NCBI GenBank assembly: GCA_904063045.1
Contig: CAJFCJ010000008.1
Span: 434,001-498,000 of the forward strand
Direction: 5' to 3'
Length of the DNA: 64,000 nt
DNA from: Dimorphilus gyrociliatus
Taxonomy: Eukaryota > Annelida > Polychaeta > Dinophilidae
Position 1 is the stretch's first letter, and each line of letters starts with the position of its first letter. This document shows, piece after piece, positions 47,801 to 58,634 of this stretch. A program made the translations under genes and the position numbers. The notes below the pieces were generated by a model. That model did no database searches and was not told the origin of the DNA. It worked only from the letters and a program-made list of their open reading frames with translations.

Positions 47801-49592
47801 GTCGGTAAATGTAATATGTCATAAATATCTTTCAGGAAGCCCTAGATAAGCAGAAAATATCGAACAATGACATTACCAAAAAATCTGTTGAGAGAGAAAG
47901 AGAGCTTTTGTTGAAAGAAAAAGAGAGAGAAAAAGAAAATTGGGTAAGTTGTCAAAAAAATACACTCTTCTTATACTGTATAACATGTTTATGCATTAAC
48001 TAAATGTATTATTGTAAACTTTATTAGGTAATCGATGCCAGAGTTCAATTTGAAAATGAACTACGTGAGCAGTTAAATAGACAAGCATCTATCCATGGCG
48101 ATCATATGGCTGAAATTTTAAAATTACAGGTAATTTTTGCATTTATATAAAAAATTATGAGACAGTGTTAGAGATAGAAACTTTGTTGCCGGTTCGAAAT
48201 ATCTATAATAGGCTTAAAGCCATACAACCATGAAAACCGTGGTTAGTGGTTTTACGATTGAAAAGGAAAATGGATACTATATCAAGACGACTTGGCACTT
48301 TAAAACTCTGCGAATCCAAGTTTTTCAAAGATCATAAAATCAAAATATGTAATAAGGGGTTTTTTTTAGTTCAAACTCCGCTCATTTTACGATGTCATTC
48401 ATGTGGTATTGAATTGAGAAATCCGGCAGAAATTAAAAGTTTTTCGGAACTAATACATCTAGATGAATGCAAATATTCCAATGATAGCAAACCGAAGCAT
48501 ATTCCAATCCCAGAGCTAGAAGAATGCAGTACTGATAATTCAAATGATTCAATAGATATGACATTATACGGTAATCGTTTGAAAACCTATTCTAACTGGC
48601 CTATACACGATATTATAGAGCCAGTTGAACTTGCCAAATGTGGTTTTTTCTATCTTGGAGAAGCAGATAAAGTACAGTGTTATATGTGTAAAGGAATAAT
48701 TCATCAATGGAATTTAGGTGATACAGCAACTGAAGAGCACAAAAAGCATTTCCCAAATTGTCCAGTGGCAAAGTTATTTAGCTAAAATATATTTCGAATC
48801 CTCAAATATATGATCTTTTCTCTTGTGTAATTTAACTACGAAAATAATTCCAGTTTGACTTAATCAACTATTTTGTAGAAAAAAGAATTAGAATCAGAAT
48901 ATACCGAGGTACTGAAGGAGCGTTTGCAAAAAGCTAGAGATGACTTTGATCTTACAGTTGCAGCATCGATTGGTCGCCTTCGTGGAATTGAAGAGGCAGT
49001 AGAGTCTCGTTCTAATGTTGAGGAAGCTGCCAGACAAGCTCAAAAGCTGTGGATAGCTTGTCAAAGTTTGGTAACAGCAGTTGATCAACCTGATGCAGAA
49101 TCAAGATCATTAAAACCCGATGTGGAAGCTATTCGATCAGCTTCTCAAAGTCATCCCTTCGTTCAGCGTGTTTTAGCTTCGCTAACAGGGGAACCGGTTA
49201 GAAATGAAAATGAAATTAGAAGTAGATTTAATAAAGTTAAGAAAATATGTAAACGAGTTGCAATGCTTGATGAAACTGGTGGTACACTATGGGAATATTT
49301 CGTGAGCTTCGTTCAGTCCCTGTTTGTCATATCAGCATCTAAACCAATGGATTTGGACCAGCCCATTGATATTTCCGTAATTTCAACCTTTGTTATATTA
49401 GATAACGCTAAACATTACATGGAAATAGGAGACATGGAAACAGCACTCAAGTTTATGAATCAGTTGAGAGGCGAAGCAAGAAATGTTGCTTCAGATTGGA
49501 TAAAAGATACAAGAAAGTTGTTGGAAGCAAGACAAGCTGCCAGAGTGCTCCTCGCTTTCGCTTCAGCAGAGGGAGTCGCTGCAAAAGTTTAA
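44802..49592 (+). CDS. MIC60: MIC60/mitofilin, MICOS core subunit (11 exons, hosts two nested genes)
   Basis: Inner mitochondrial membrane protein that forms crista junctions. Exons: 44802-44837, 44981-45042, 46141-46326, 46538-46896, 46956-47087, 47166-47274, 47331-47576, 47639-47771, 47836-47943, 48028-48129 and 48879-49592. They join in frame to 728 residues (human about 758). The N-terminus MLRAGKKLPNIRILLKNSTK is a good matrix-targeting presequence. A membrane segment follows (LKLLGLTALGSSGVVAYSWY), then the PYSD motif, an acidic/Lys disordered stretch, long coiled coils, and the mitofilin domain in the last exon (IGRLRGIEEAVESRS, AAR.AQKLWIACQSL). Exons 1-2 were found from splice phase and presequence and leave a 1.1-kb second intron holding a homeobox gene. 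Intron 10 holds a BIR gene. Confidence 0.93.
45139..46008 (-). CDS. Divergent TALE homeobox gene nested in MIC60 intron 2 (2 exons)
   Basis: Predicted nuclear DNA-binding protein of 262 residues. Exons 46008-45955 and 45873-45139 lie wholly within MIC60 intron 2 on the opposite strand. The homeodomain runs over about residues 125-190. It has the TALE three-residue insertion (HYPYPTAEEKQRF) and recognition helix ITAKQVKSWFCNKRNRM, keeping W48, F49, N51 and R53 but with Cys at position 50. The recognition helix is closest to PBC/Pbx (ITVSQVSNWFGNKRIR). Upstream, KLEAEFHNEFSVIC...SITDAQLMCI recalls the PBC-B region. Annelids and molluscs have expanded fast-evolving TALE genes active in early cleavage (SPILE), and this could be one. 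The tail is Ser-rich. Class assignment is tentative; homeobox identity is firm. Confidence 0.88.
48270..48785 (+). CDS. BIR-domain protein nested in MIC60 intron 10 (single exon)
   Basis: 171-residue protein of the baculoviral-IAP-repeat family, which includes caspase inhibitors and mitotic regulators. The C-terminal BIR is complete: RLKTYSNWP, LAKCGFFYLGEADKVQCYMC, then C-x2-C-x16-H-x6-C closing at HFPNCPVAKLF. The N-terminal half looks like a second, degenerate BIR (RRLGTLKLC...RCHSCGIELRNP...HLDEC) whose last Zn ligands have non-standard spacing. There is no RING or UBC domain and no long survivin-type helix. The ATG at 48270 was chosen because the upstream frame has only a GTG. The gene has no introns and sits on the same strand inside an intron of the host, which could mean a retrocopy or independent promoter use. 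Confidence 0.85.
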   Translation: MDTISRRLGTLKLCESKFFKDHKIKICNKGFFLVQTPLILRCHSCGIELRNPAEIKSFSELIHLDECKYSNDSKPKHIPIPELEECSTDNSNDSIDMTLYGNRLKTYSNWPIHDIIEPVELAKCGFFYLGEADKVQCYMCKGIIHQWNLGDTATEEHKKHFPNCPVAKLFS

Positions 49593-50025
49593 TGTATATC
49601 TGGTTAAATCAATTCATTAATAAAATTTTAATTTTAGAGACAATTCTCTAAAGTTAGATTCACAGAAAATTTCAGTTAAATATCGCTTACATCATGTATA
49701 AACATAAATATATTTAATTGATTGATTAGTTATAAGACAATTATATAAAAATAAATATTTAGAAGTCAATTGTACAATTTTCGGATAAGAGAACAAAATA
49801 TTGGCTTTTAAACTTGAGTATGCCCTGTTTAAACACCACAAACTTAGATATCAGTTAACTTTTTATACAGCTCTATATTTTCCACTTTTAAAACTTTAGG
49901 TTAAAATATTTTGACCTTTAAAAGGTCATAATATAGTATTTATGTAATAAATTGTATTGGAAATTTTACTTGAAATGTAATTCAAAGACAACAATAAACA
50001 AGTTCTGGGAAATTTAGAAATTGAT
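49593..50025. other. Intergenic region between convergent MIC60 and MED12
   Basis: AT-rich 3' flanks of both genes; nothing else recognised. Confidence 0.5.
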
Positions 50026-51038
50026 TCAGAATCGGCTAGCACCGCCGTAACTTCCGTATTGAGGAGGCTGTGAATTTTGTCGACTTATTTGAGGTTGCTG
50101 CATTGCCAATTGTTGAATTTGCTGTTGTTGTTGCTGTTGTTGTTGTTGTTGCTGCTGCTGCTGTTGCTGTATCTGATGTTGCTGCATTTGTCGACTGTAT
50201 AGAGCTGATCGGCTCATTTGATTACCAGTTCCCGCTGGATATCTATTTTACAAAATTCAAAACTTTAAATATGAATCTAGTAAATTTTTTCAATACTTAC
50301 GCTGGAGGATTATTTGCGTATTGTTGTTGGGCGTTAGTCGTCATAAAATTTGCATTTGTTGACGCCTAAATACAAATAAAGATGAAGAGTAGATTAAAAA
50401 ATTGATCAACTCAAAGAAAATATATCTAAAACGTTTACCTGATAATTAGGAGTTGTTTGGCTATATTGAGCAGGGCCTACATCTGAAGAAGCAAAATTAT
50501 TTTGTACGCTATTTGTAGAACCAGGACCTCCTGTTTGACAAACTAACATGTAGAAGCACTAAATCTAATACATAGCATGCAAAAATATTAGAAAGATTGA
50601 CGAGGGATCACAACAAATTTGCAAATATTATTCAGCGCGTTCAGGAATTAGTTTTTTTTAATTATTATCTTTGTTAAATACGTAATTATATGATATTTAT
50701 TCAATTATTAAGTGTTTATTAATAAATACCATATAGAGACGTTTTCTAGGGAAGTATAAAATAATGGATATATGTATACATATATAAAAATATATATATG
50801 AATATATCAATATTGTGCAGCATAAGATCATGTGTCGAAATAATAATACATTTCTTTGCTAATTATAACAATAACGAAAAATAATCGACCAGATCCAACC
50901 AACAACATAATTTTGGTTATTGGAGTTTAATGACGTAGAAGGCTGTATATACTGTATGCATATTATTTCATAATGCATATGTAGTATATACATACATATA
51001 TATATATACTGTATATATATATTCATATCAATATGCAG

Positions 51039-51088
<50 letters not shown>

Positions 51089-54000
51089 TCAGACACATAA
51101 TCAGGTGTAATAGGGAATTATTAAGGCTTTTGCTTTTTTTAAGGAATCAAGAATTTGTTGTTTACTACTGGGACATGCTATGTTCTTGTTTTTTAATTTA
51201 CCGTGTGGCGCCATTAAGTGGAAGGCTGTTGATTGTTGGTGAATGACGTTAGGTGGTGCTGCTGTCAATGTCGAAGTGTTTTAACGCGCAAAGAAAAAAA
51301 AGAAAAAGGAAAAAAATAATTAAAGCTATTCTAATATAATATGAAATATAAATAAATTAAAAAAAAAGATAAACACCGTAAATAAGTGCAAACTAATAGT
51401 AATTACAAAAAATATTTCGAAAAGTATGAAATATACGATTTCTTTCTTAAATTTAGAAAAAACTAATATATATAACTTAAGTAATTAAAAAAAAAGAAAT
51501 AGAAAAAAATAAATAAAGCGTAACAAGAAAGAAAAGTTAATTGAAAAAAGAATAAAAACTAAATGTTTGTTTTTTTAAAAAAAAAAAAGAAAATGAAATT
51601 AATATATCTAACTTACCTGGATAAGACATCTCCGAATTTGTTGTTCTATTCATCATATTCATTGCGAGCCTTTGCCGAACCAATTGGTTGTTATTCATTT
51701 GTTGTAATTTATTAGCAGCTTGTTGCTGGGGAGGCATTCCACCTATATTTTGAGGTGTATTTGGTCGGTTTGCGTTGTAAGGGGGCATACGAGTACGTAA
51801 GAGGGTTGTTAATGCTTCCTTTCCGTTTCCATAGGGGCTTGCGCCCCCAGCTGAAGGACCTGGGAAACGGTTACCACCGTAGCCTGGCTGTTGAGGATAA
51901 AACGGTTGCTGTTGCTGTTGCTGCCCAGAATATGCCCACGGAGCGTTCGGTGGACGTTGGTATTGCTCTCTTGAACCCATCATGCCTTGGAAGTTAGGAG
52001 TTTGCATGTTGTAGACAGGTGTTGTTGGATTTGAAGTTCGATTGTTGTTAACTCTTCTACCTCTTGTGGAAGTCTTCTTCTTTTTCATATCTGTATGACG
52101 TTCTTCTAATCTCTCTACAGGTTTCTCCTCCTCTCGCACGCTAACTGGTTCAAAATCTTCAGGCGGAACAGGAGGATTTTCGAAGAAATAAGCATCCGGT
52201 TGTTTCAAGTTATGCTGGTGATGTAATAGCTGTCTGAACTGATCTTCATATTTTAAGGTTTTCCTCTCTGTTTTCCTACCAGAGAACCATGACCAAGCAA
52301 GCGGTGCAGGATTTTTGTGACCTTCTAGTATATCCCAAGAAAATACTTTTTGCTTATTTTGTATTTTGCAGCCAGATTTTGATGCAGGTTTTTTAGAGTA
52401 AGGTTCAACAGTTAGTACTTCGATTTGGAACTTATTATTTGGTAAAGGAAGTAATTGTCTCACTAAGTCAATACCTTCAGAATGTTTATCATTTACTTCC
52501 CTTTTTATACTTTTACAAAGTTTCACATAGTTCTTCCTCGACTCATCACCTTTCTCAGCAGCTTCATTAACGAGACTTCCTATAACTAATGTTCCTAACA
52601 TATCCAAAACTGATGTCAACATATAAGAATTAGTTGTCGTATCTACAACGCCGTACGAAACTAATTGAGTCAATAAAGTACACCAATCCTGAGTATTTGT
52701 TGTGCTCTTTTGCAAAGTTTCGAACATACTACCAACTAAACCAAGTCTTAGATGTAAAGCCTCTGACATCATTTGACGTAATTTTGGATCTGATGTTGTT
52801 ACTTTATCTTCCTTAGCATTTGATACAAAATTATCAATTTGACTTCTAAGGGAGTTTAATAGAGATTCCCTTTGTTCATCTTGACTTTTTAAACAAGATA
52901 AAATCAAGGAAATGAACGGCTGATAGCCAAGTAAGGTTGTTCTCTTTTGTAGATCTCGCTGTTTTTCTTTAGTTTTTATAGCCCAGAAATTGTTCCCACT
53001 TTCTAAGACTTGAGCGGCGAATCTTAAAACTCTACTTTCTACCATATTCTCCAAACTAGATAGGAATGGTCCTATTAACCAAACTGAAGGTTTATCTACA
53101 TATGTCTTATTACTTTCCGCCTTTTTATCAGCTTCTTCTTGAAAGGCTTGAATTGTTGCTTTTGCTACGTTATCCAAAAGTTGATGAAATATTTTTTCTG
53201 TTTGTCTTTCAACTAAAAACAATAATCTCATCTCTAGCCATGCTTCCCTCTTGTTCCATTGAGTTAAATTCTGAAGTATATTTGTTATGTGTCGTCGTTG
53301 AATTAGTACTTCGTCACAGTCGTCTTCGTCGTCACTATCGTAATTTGGTATTCCGTGAGGATAGCAAAATATTTCAACGAGGTTTTGAGCCATGCGAGTT
53401 GAAAAATGAACATCCAACAGATAGTCACTACCTAAAAGTGTGTGGGGAGATCTGAGAAATTTTTCTCGAATCCAATCTTGGCAAGTAAGCTCTTGGAGTA
53501 CGTATCTGGCAAAATCTGCTAAAGAAACAGATCCCATTATCTTCTTACAAGTCCAACCAATAGTTTGAAAGCTATCCGTCCTCGAATTTGTGTCCCCGGC
53601 AATCATTAACAGAAATTTTAAAACAAGAACAACAGGACTTAGGGAAGTTACGTTTTGGGCTGCAGTTAACAGATTCCTATCATACATATGCTTTATCACA
53701 AAAACATTGTCCGTAGGAAAATTCGGTGATTGAAAAATACGTAGTAACAAATTCAGGCATAGTCTAGAACCCTGATCTGTACCAGATGGATTTTGACCCA
53801 AAGTTGATACTATTTTGCCCAACGATGGCATAATTACAATTCGTAGAAAGTCTTCTAATGAAAAGCAATTTCTAGCCGTTAGTATGGACACAAAAATGGC
53901 TAAGGCATCACCGTATGACGAAACCTATAATAGGAAAGAAATGAGGTTTTTTTTGCGCAAAAACATTCAATAAACAAATAGCGGATATTCTTTAATACTT

Positions 54001-57000
54001 ACATCCAATTCGGAAATTTTTACAATGAGATCAATGTAGCCATTGTTGCTACATTCCATAGAGTTAAGATCAACTGTACATAGGGTGCTTAAGACCCCTA
54101 ACCATTCGTTGCTCAATTGATGGCAATAAGATGTCATTTGAGAGCACATGATGGCTATGTCATTAAGTCTGAAAAAAAAAATTATATTGTTTAATTAAAC
54201 TATTGGCATTAAATGACTTTATTTGAGTAACTTACTTATTACTGTCTTCTGTTCCTGAACATATTTTTAATATAGTATTACAAACGAAACTATACGAATT
54301 TGAAGGCATTTCATTTATAGCTCTAATTGTCATATTATCTGCTTGAATTCTAGGATCACCTAACATTTCTTGTAAAAACTTTTGATTCCACATAGAATTG
54401 CTATTGGCAGCTTCCATTTTTCGTTGAATGTGCGGTTTAACGTCATTTATTAAATATTCTTGATAATTTTGATCGCTCATCCTTAAGTAAGAGCAACCAA
54501 GGTAAGCCTCATGTAGATAATTAAAAGCACAAGTTTCAGCGGAGTTACATTCTTTCGGTTTTGCAAACTTTACATATTCTTTTAAACTGAAAGTATATAT
54601 TAAATAAGATTAAAGACAAAAAAAGAATTAATATTATCAATCATCGAATATTTACCCTTTACAAGCTTGCTTCAATATTTCGGGAAAATGAATTAGATAT
54701 GTATGATATTTCCAGAAAACTGAAACAATACACAGGACTAAAGAATGTAGATAGTTGCTGGCGTGAACGGGTCGTTGAAGTTTCTGATTTTTATCGCCTC
54801 TAAGTAGCTCTTTAGCTTTTTCACTAACGTTTTCGGATACTTCTGATAACAGTTGAACACAAAGATCTATCAAACCACGAATATTTAATGACTTTTCCAT
54901 TAAATCCATTAGGCAAGCTATATATTCAATTTGTGGCACAGTGGTGGTCTGACCGGACGTAAATGCTTGTATCTGTAGAGAGATACGGACAGTATGGTTT
55001 TTATTAGGAACTCTTCTGAAAAAAAAACACTGTTTCTATATAAAACAAACCTGCTCTATAATTAATGAAGCCAATGAGTTAGTTATTTGATGTTGATCAA
55101 AATAGGATGTTCTCAGACATTTTCCAATGGATGCCTTAAGTACTGAATTTGAATCAGCATCACTCAATCGTTTCTTTTTGTTCTTTACGCCAATATCTCC
55201 ATTACTTAGATCTATAGCATTCTTCTTACCAAATATTTTTACAATCTCACGTTTAATTTTTTTTAGATTATGAATAACCGCTTCTCTTACAGACCCAACA
55301 CCATATAATACAATAAGTCGTTGGTTTGTTTCGTGTGTATAGGCGTCATCGGATGGCAACGGTAAATGCATTGTATAGTATAAATGTCTACTGGGTTTTT
55401 GAACTTTTTGTGCCTTCGTTGTGCTTATTGGAGTTGTTGCAGTTCCAGGAGTGTACGCCATATGAGGAGTGTAAGGAGTGTGGGGCTGTAGACTGGATGC
55501 TGGCGTTAATGGGCTAGGATCTTGGGGAGTAGTTCCTTTGCATGCCACCGCATCGTACGACATACCTTTGGCAGAGGCTGGTGAATACAATTCAGACTTA
55601 ATTGAAGTTGAAACGCTACCAGGTGGTTGTGGAGAAAAAATTTCGTCTTTTGGTCCAACTCCAGTGAAATGTTCAGACTCTGAATCAAAGAGTTCGTTAT
55701 CATTCGATTTATCAGTTTCAGTTTTAACCGCAATGTCCGATAATTCCTGAATCTCGGTGTAGGACATATTATTTGAGCATTGTAGATCACCCCTTGATAT
55801 TAATGTGGCTATGTATGAATCATGGGAAAAGACTTCTTGACGTATTAATTCGGCAAATAGCAAAACTAAGTTGGCAAATGCCGCACGATTTTCTGGTGAT
55901 GGAGATTTATCAAGAACTGGAGCTTGCGTATCCAAAAATTCAATCAATAAACTCTGAAAGGGCATATTGGAATTTGTAGCTGCGTGTAATATGTCATCGA
56001 CTGGATTTGTATCTTCCTCATCCCTAGGTTCGTTTATTCTTGACTCAGCTTGAGCCTGCCAATAAGATTGTCTCATGTCCAATAATTTGGCTACTGCGGC
56101 AGCTTTATGAAATCCGAATCTCTGCGTATTCACTGCCCATTCACATAAAAATTTTACAATAGGTGCATCAAATAAGTAAGGTTCATTCTGATCTCTTTCT
56201 TTGGAAATAATAAATACTTTTTGATAAAGTGTCTCTATTGTAATTATTCTTGAATTGCTTTCCCTGAAATCGAAATTATATTTATCCAACTCTTCGAGTA
56301 TTTGTAAGAGTTTAGTATAGCGAAAACCCTCTTCGTTTAGTCTGCACATTGGTGATGACCATTTAATTGATGCAGCAATTGAACGCTGACGAATTTGATC
56401 TTCTGCTTCCCTTAGCTTCATTCTAGATTCATTTACTTCTTCAGATGACATACAGGAAGGAAGTGCTAGAGCAGATGGTTCGCAAGGCAATAAGTCAAGA
56501 GGTGACGCGCATAGAGAGACAACAGAACTCTTTTCAGTCTTATAAGCATTCCAAACCAAAGCCCCAGGAGACCTTAAAACAATCCCCTGCAGTAAGGCGG
56601 TGAGTAAAGATATTATTGGTTTATGTTGTGGACAAGTTAAATATTCCGTGAGAATCTCATTTACATTTCCGTCATGAGGAGGCGATGAGGATCCAACATC
56701 GGTCAGAAAAAGATTGATTCTTTTAGCACAATAGTAAGCTAGTCGCCTGGAGAGAATATGATTATTGCATATATCTGAATCATATCTCATAATATCATAT
56801 AGAATTAATTTAGTTGTTGTGTCATCTTTCTCTTTTTCCAGCATATCAATGTAAAATTGTAAAATTTCCATGCGATCTAATAGATCATTCTGTATATCAT
56901 ATTAACAATTTCTTATTAATACCATTCCAAGCGAAAAATCTTATCTAATAATAAACTACTTACGGCATACATATGATGAGTGAGATTCGAAAAAAATTTC

Positions 57001-58213
57001 CATTTTCCAAGTAACTCTTCTAATTGTTCAGAATCTCTCGAACTTGACGAACTTACTGTTAGAAATCCAGTTGGCATAGAGGGTACAGTTCCAGCATAGT
57101 TACAGTGGACTTTTTGCAAATAATCGCGAAGTAACTTTAATAGGTGCATTCCCCATTCTAAAGTAAAAATTGAAATGTACGTGATTTTCTATATACACAC
57201 ATATATTAATGTAACAGTCTTTACTGACCGCTGGAGGGATCAGTTGTTGTTCTCTTCTTTACTTTACTTTCGGCCAAAGACGCGCAATGAGCCGCGTTCA
57301 TCTTGATATACCAAGTCGCTCTAATTAGTGGAACCTTATTTTCCCACAAACAATGTAATACATCTTCCTTCCTTATAGAAACTGGCAACTACAGGTGAAA
57401 ATTAACATAAGTAAAAGATTTGTATAAATTAAGCCATACTTATAGGAGAAAATCCATTTTTTAATATAACAACTAACCTTCTTGGATAATTCTGTTAATG
57501 GCCTTAATCCACTGAGATCTTTAAAGAAGTTTAGTATACCAGATTGCTTAGGAGTGTTTGGCTTTAAAGTCTGTTAAATAAAAGGTATTATTTTTGAATT
57601 GAATGTAAAGTTAAATATACCAACCACATGGATAAAAACATCTTTAGCATTAATTGGCTGCTTTCGTTTGTTAGCACCACTGGGAGCAGTATCGGAAACA
57701 GTGTTAATCTCGGCCTTTTTTGCAAGGATAGAATCGTAAAAGTCTCCAATCTTCGCTATTTTATTACATATATCTCCATGTTTGCTACTCGTAGAAAACT
57801 ACAAACAAGATTAACGTTAAACTTTACATCTGTTAGTCGTATATACGTAAAATATATAGAAATCGTTTAAAAAGTTTCATCAAGCATATATACGCTTGAT
57901 AAATACGTAGGAAGCGCTAAATCAGTGAATTTATTTGTAAATAATATTTAGTCACCTCTTCTGCAACTAGAATTCTATATTCCAATCCTTTCTTTACATT
58001 TTCATGGCTAAGAACATCCTAAAAAGACAAATTATTATGTTAGAAATGTATAACCGATACAAGTAAACACGATTAGCAGTAAATAAAGCAAGAAAAAAAC
58101 AGTTGAAACTTTACTTCTTTCTGGGATGCCTGTTGTGGATATACATCAGGTCCGTGTGTTCCTTGCCTGGATTTTTTAAGAGGACGATACTCTTGGTTTC
58201 CGATAGAATACAT
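50026..58213 (-). CDS. MED12: Mediator subunit 12 (multi-exon)
   Basis: Nuclear subunit of the Mediator CDK8 kinase module; it activates Cyclin C-CDK8 and tunes RNA polymerase II transcription. The N-terminal exons (58213-58115, 58018-57956, from 57798 on) encode MYSIGNQEYRPLKKSRQG and PDVYPQQASQKE, matching the human start. LSGLRPLTELSKKLPV and WYIKMNAAHCASLAESKVKK match the MED12 N-terminal domain. LSRRLAYYCAKRI in the large exon about 56871-55036 matches the LCEWAV region start, and LCEWAVNTQRFGFHKAAAVAKLL is the hallmark LCEWAV motif. Large exons of about 53900-51620 hold the central PQL-like part. The last exon carries a 17-Gln run followed by Gln/Pro-rich sequence, ending GSYGGASRF, like the vertebrate OPA tail. 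Not every small exon border was computed. Confidence 0.95.
50122..50170 (-). repeat. Polyglutamine-coding CAG/CAA repeat in the MED12 C-terminus
   Basis: Mixed CAA/CAG codons (GTTGTTGTT and GCTGCTGCT on the plus strand) encode 17 consecutive Gln within a longer Gln-rich tail. A shorter Gln run lies at about 51908-51922 in an upstream exon. Confidence 0.9.
51041..51083. repeat. (AT)n microsatellite in a MED12 intron
   Basis: Long uninterrupted TA/AT run in the intron of about 50535-51616, flanked by further TATA-rich sequence. It generates a spurious Tyr/Ile repeat frame. Confidence 0.85.
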
Positions 58214-58634
58214 GTTTTCGATCTACAGTAGTAACATTTATCGCAACATTTCTCCGCCAGTATGTATTTAAATTGTTTCTAAAATATTATCATTTCTATG
58301 ACCACCATCTTTTAATACGACGTAAAGGGACCCTGTTTTTGGCAAAACGCGATGCACGCATTAACAACGCTGAACAGGTAACCATATTTAAAAACCAGAC
58401 TGTTGCTATAGTAAACAAGAGCTTGGAACCAGTCTAAATATTTTGCTCGAAATTTTTGAGTCTGCAGGAAAAATTTTTATAGGAAAATTAATTATACTAA
58501 GCAGAAAGTTGATAATTAAAATACATATCAAATTGAAAATATTCATAAAATAATTAACTTTGGGTTAAATTTAACTTTTAATCAACTATCTTTAGAGCTT
58601 TAACCGGTGGTTTCTCTTATTATCGTTAAGAAAG
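58214..58634. promoter_or_regulatory. 421-bp divergent promoter between MED12 and DYNC2H1
   Basis: The two start codons are head to head. The interval contains an imperfect X-box-like element GTTGCTATAGTAAAC (58402-58416), one base longer in its right arm than the RFX consensus, and a GGTAAC half site at about 58376. An RFX input would fit the ciliary gene. Confidence 0.5.

Noticed and set aside
48186-48215. GGTTCGAA resembling a tRNA B box
   Set aside because: No matching acceptor stem, A box or cloverleaf could be drawn around it.
48270-48785. Possible captured viral IAP
   Set aside because: BIR proteins are native to animals; base composition and context match the host and nothing viral adjoins it.
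13361-51015. Recurring TACAGTA/TACTGTA motif at many sites (for example 13364, 18815, 25513, 25541, 41188, 51006)
   Set aside because: By base composition about 15 copies are expected in 64 kb counting both strands, and I count about that number; no longer shared flanks were seen.
50859-51098. Tyr-Ile repeat open frame
   Set aside because: Translation of an (AT)n microsatellite in a MED12 intron.
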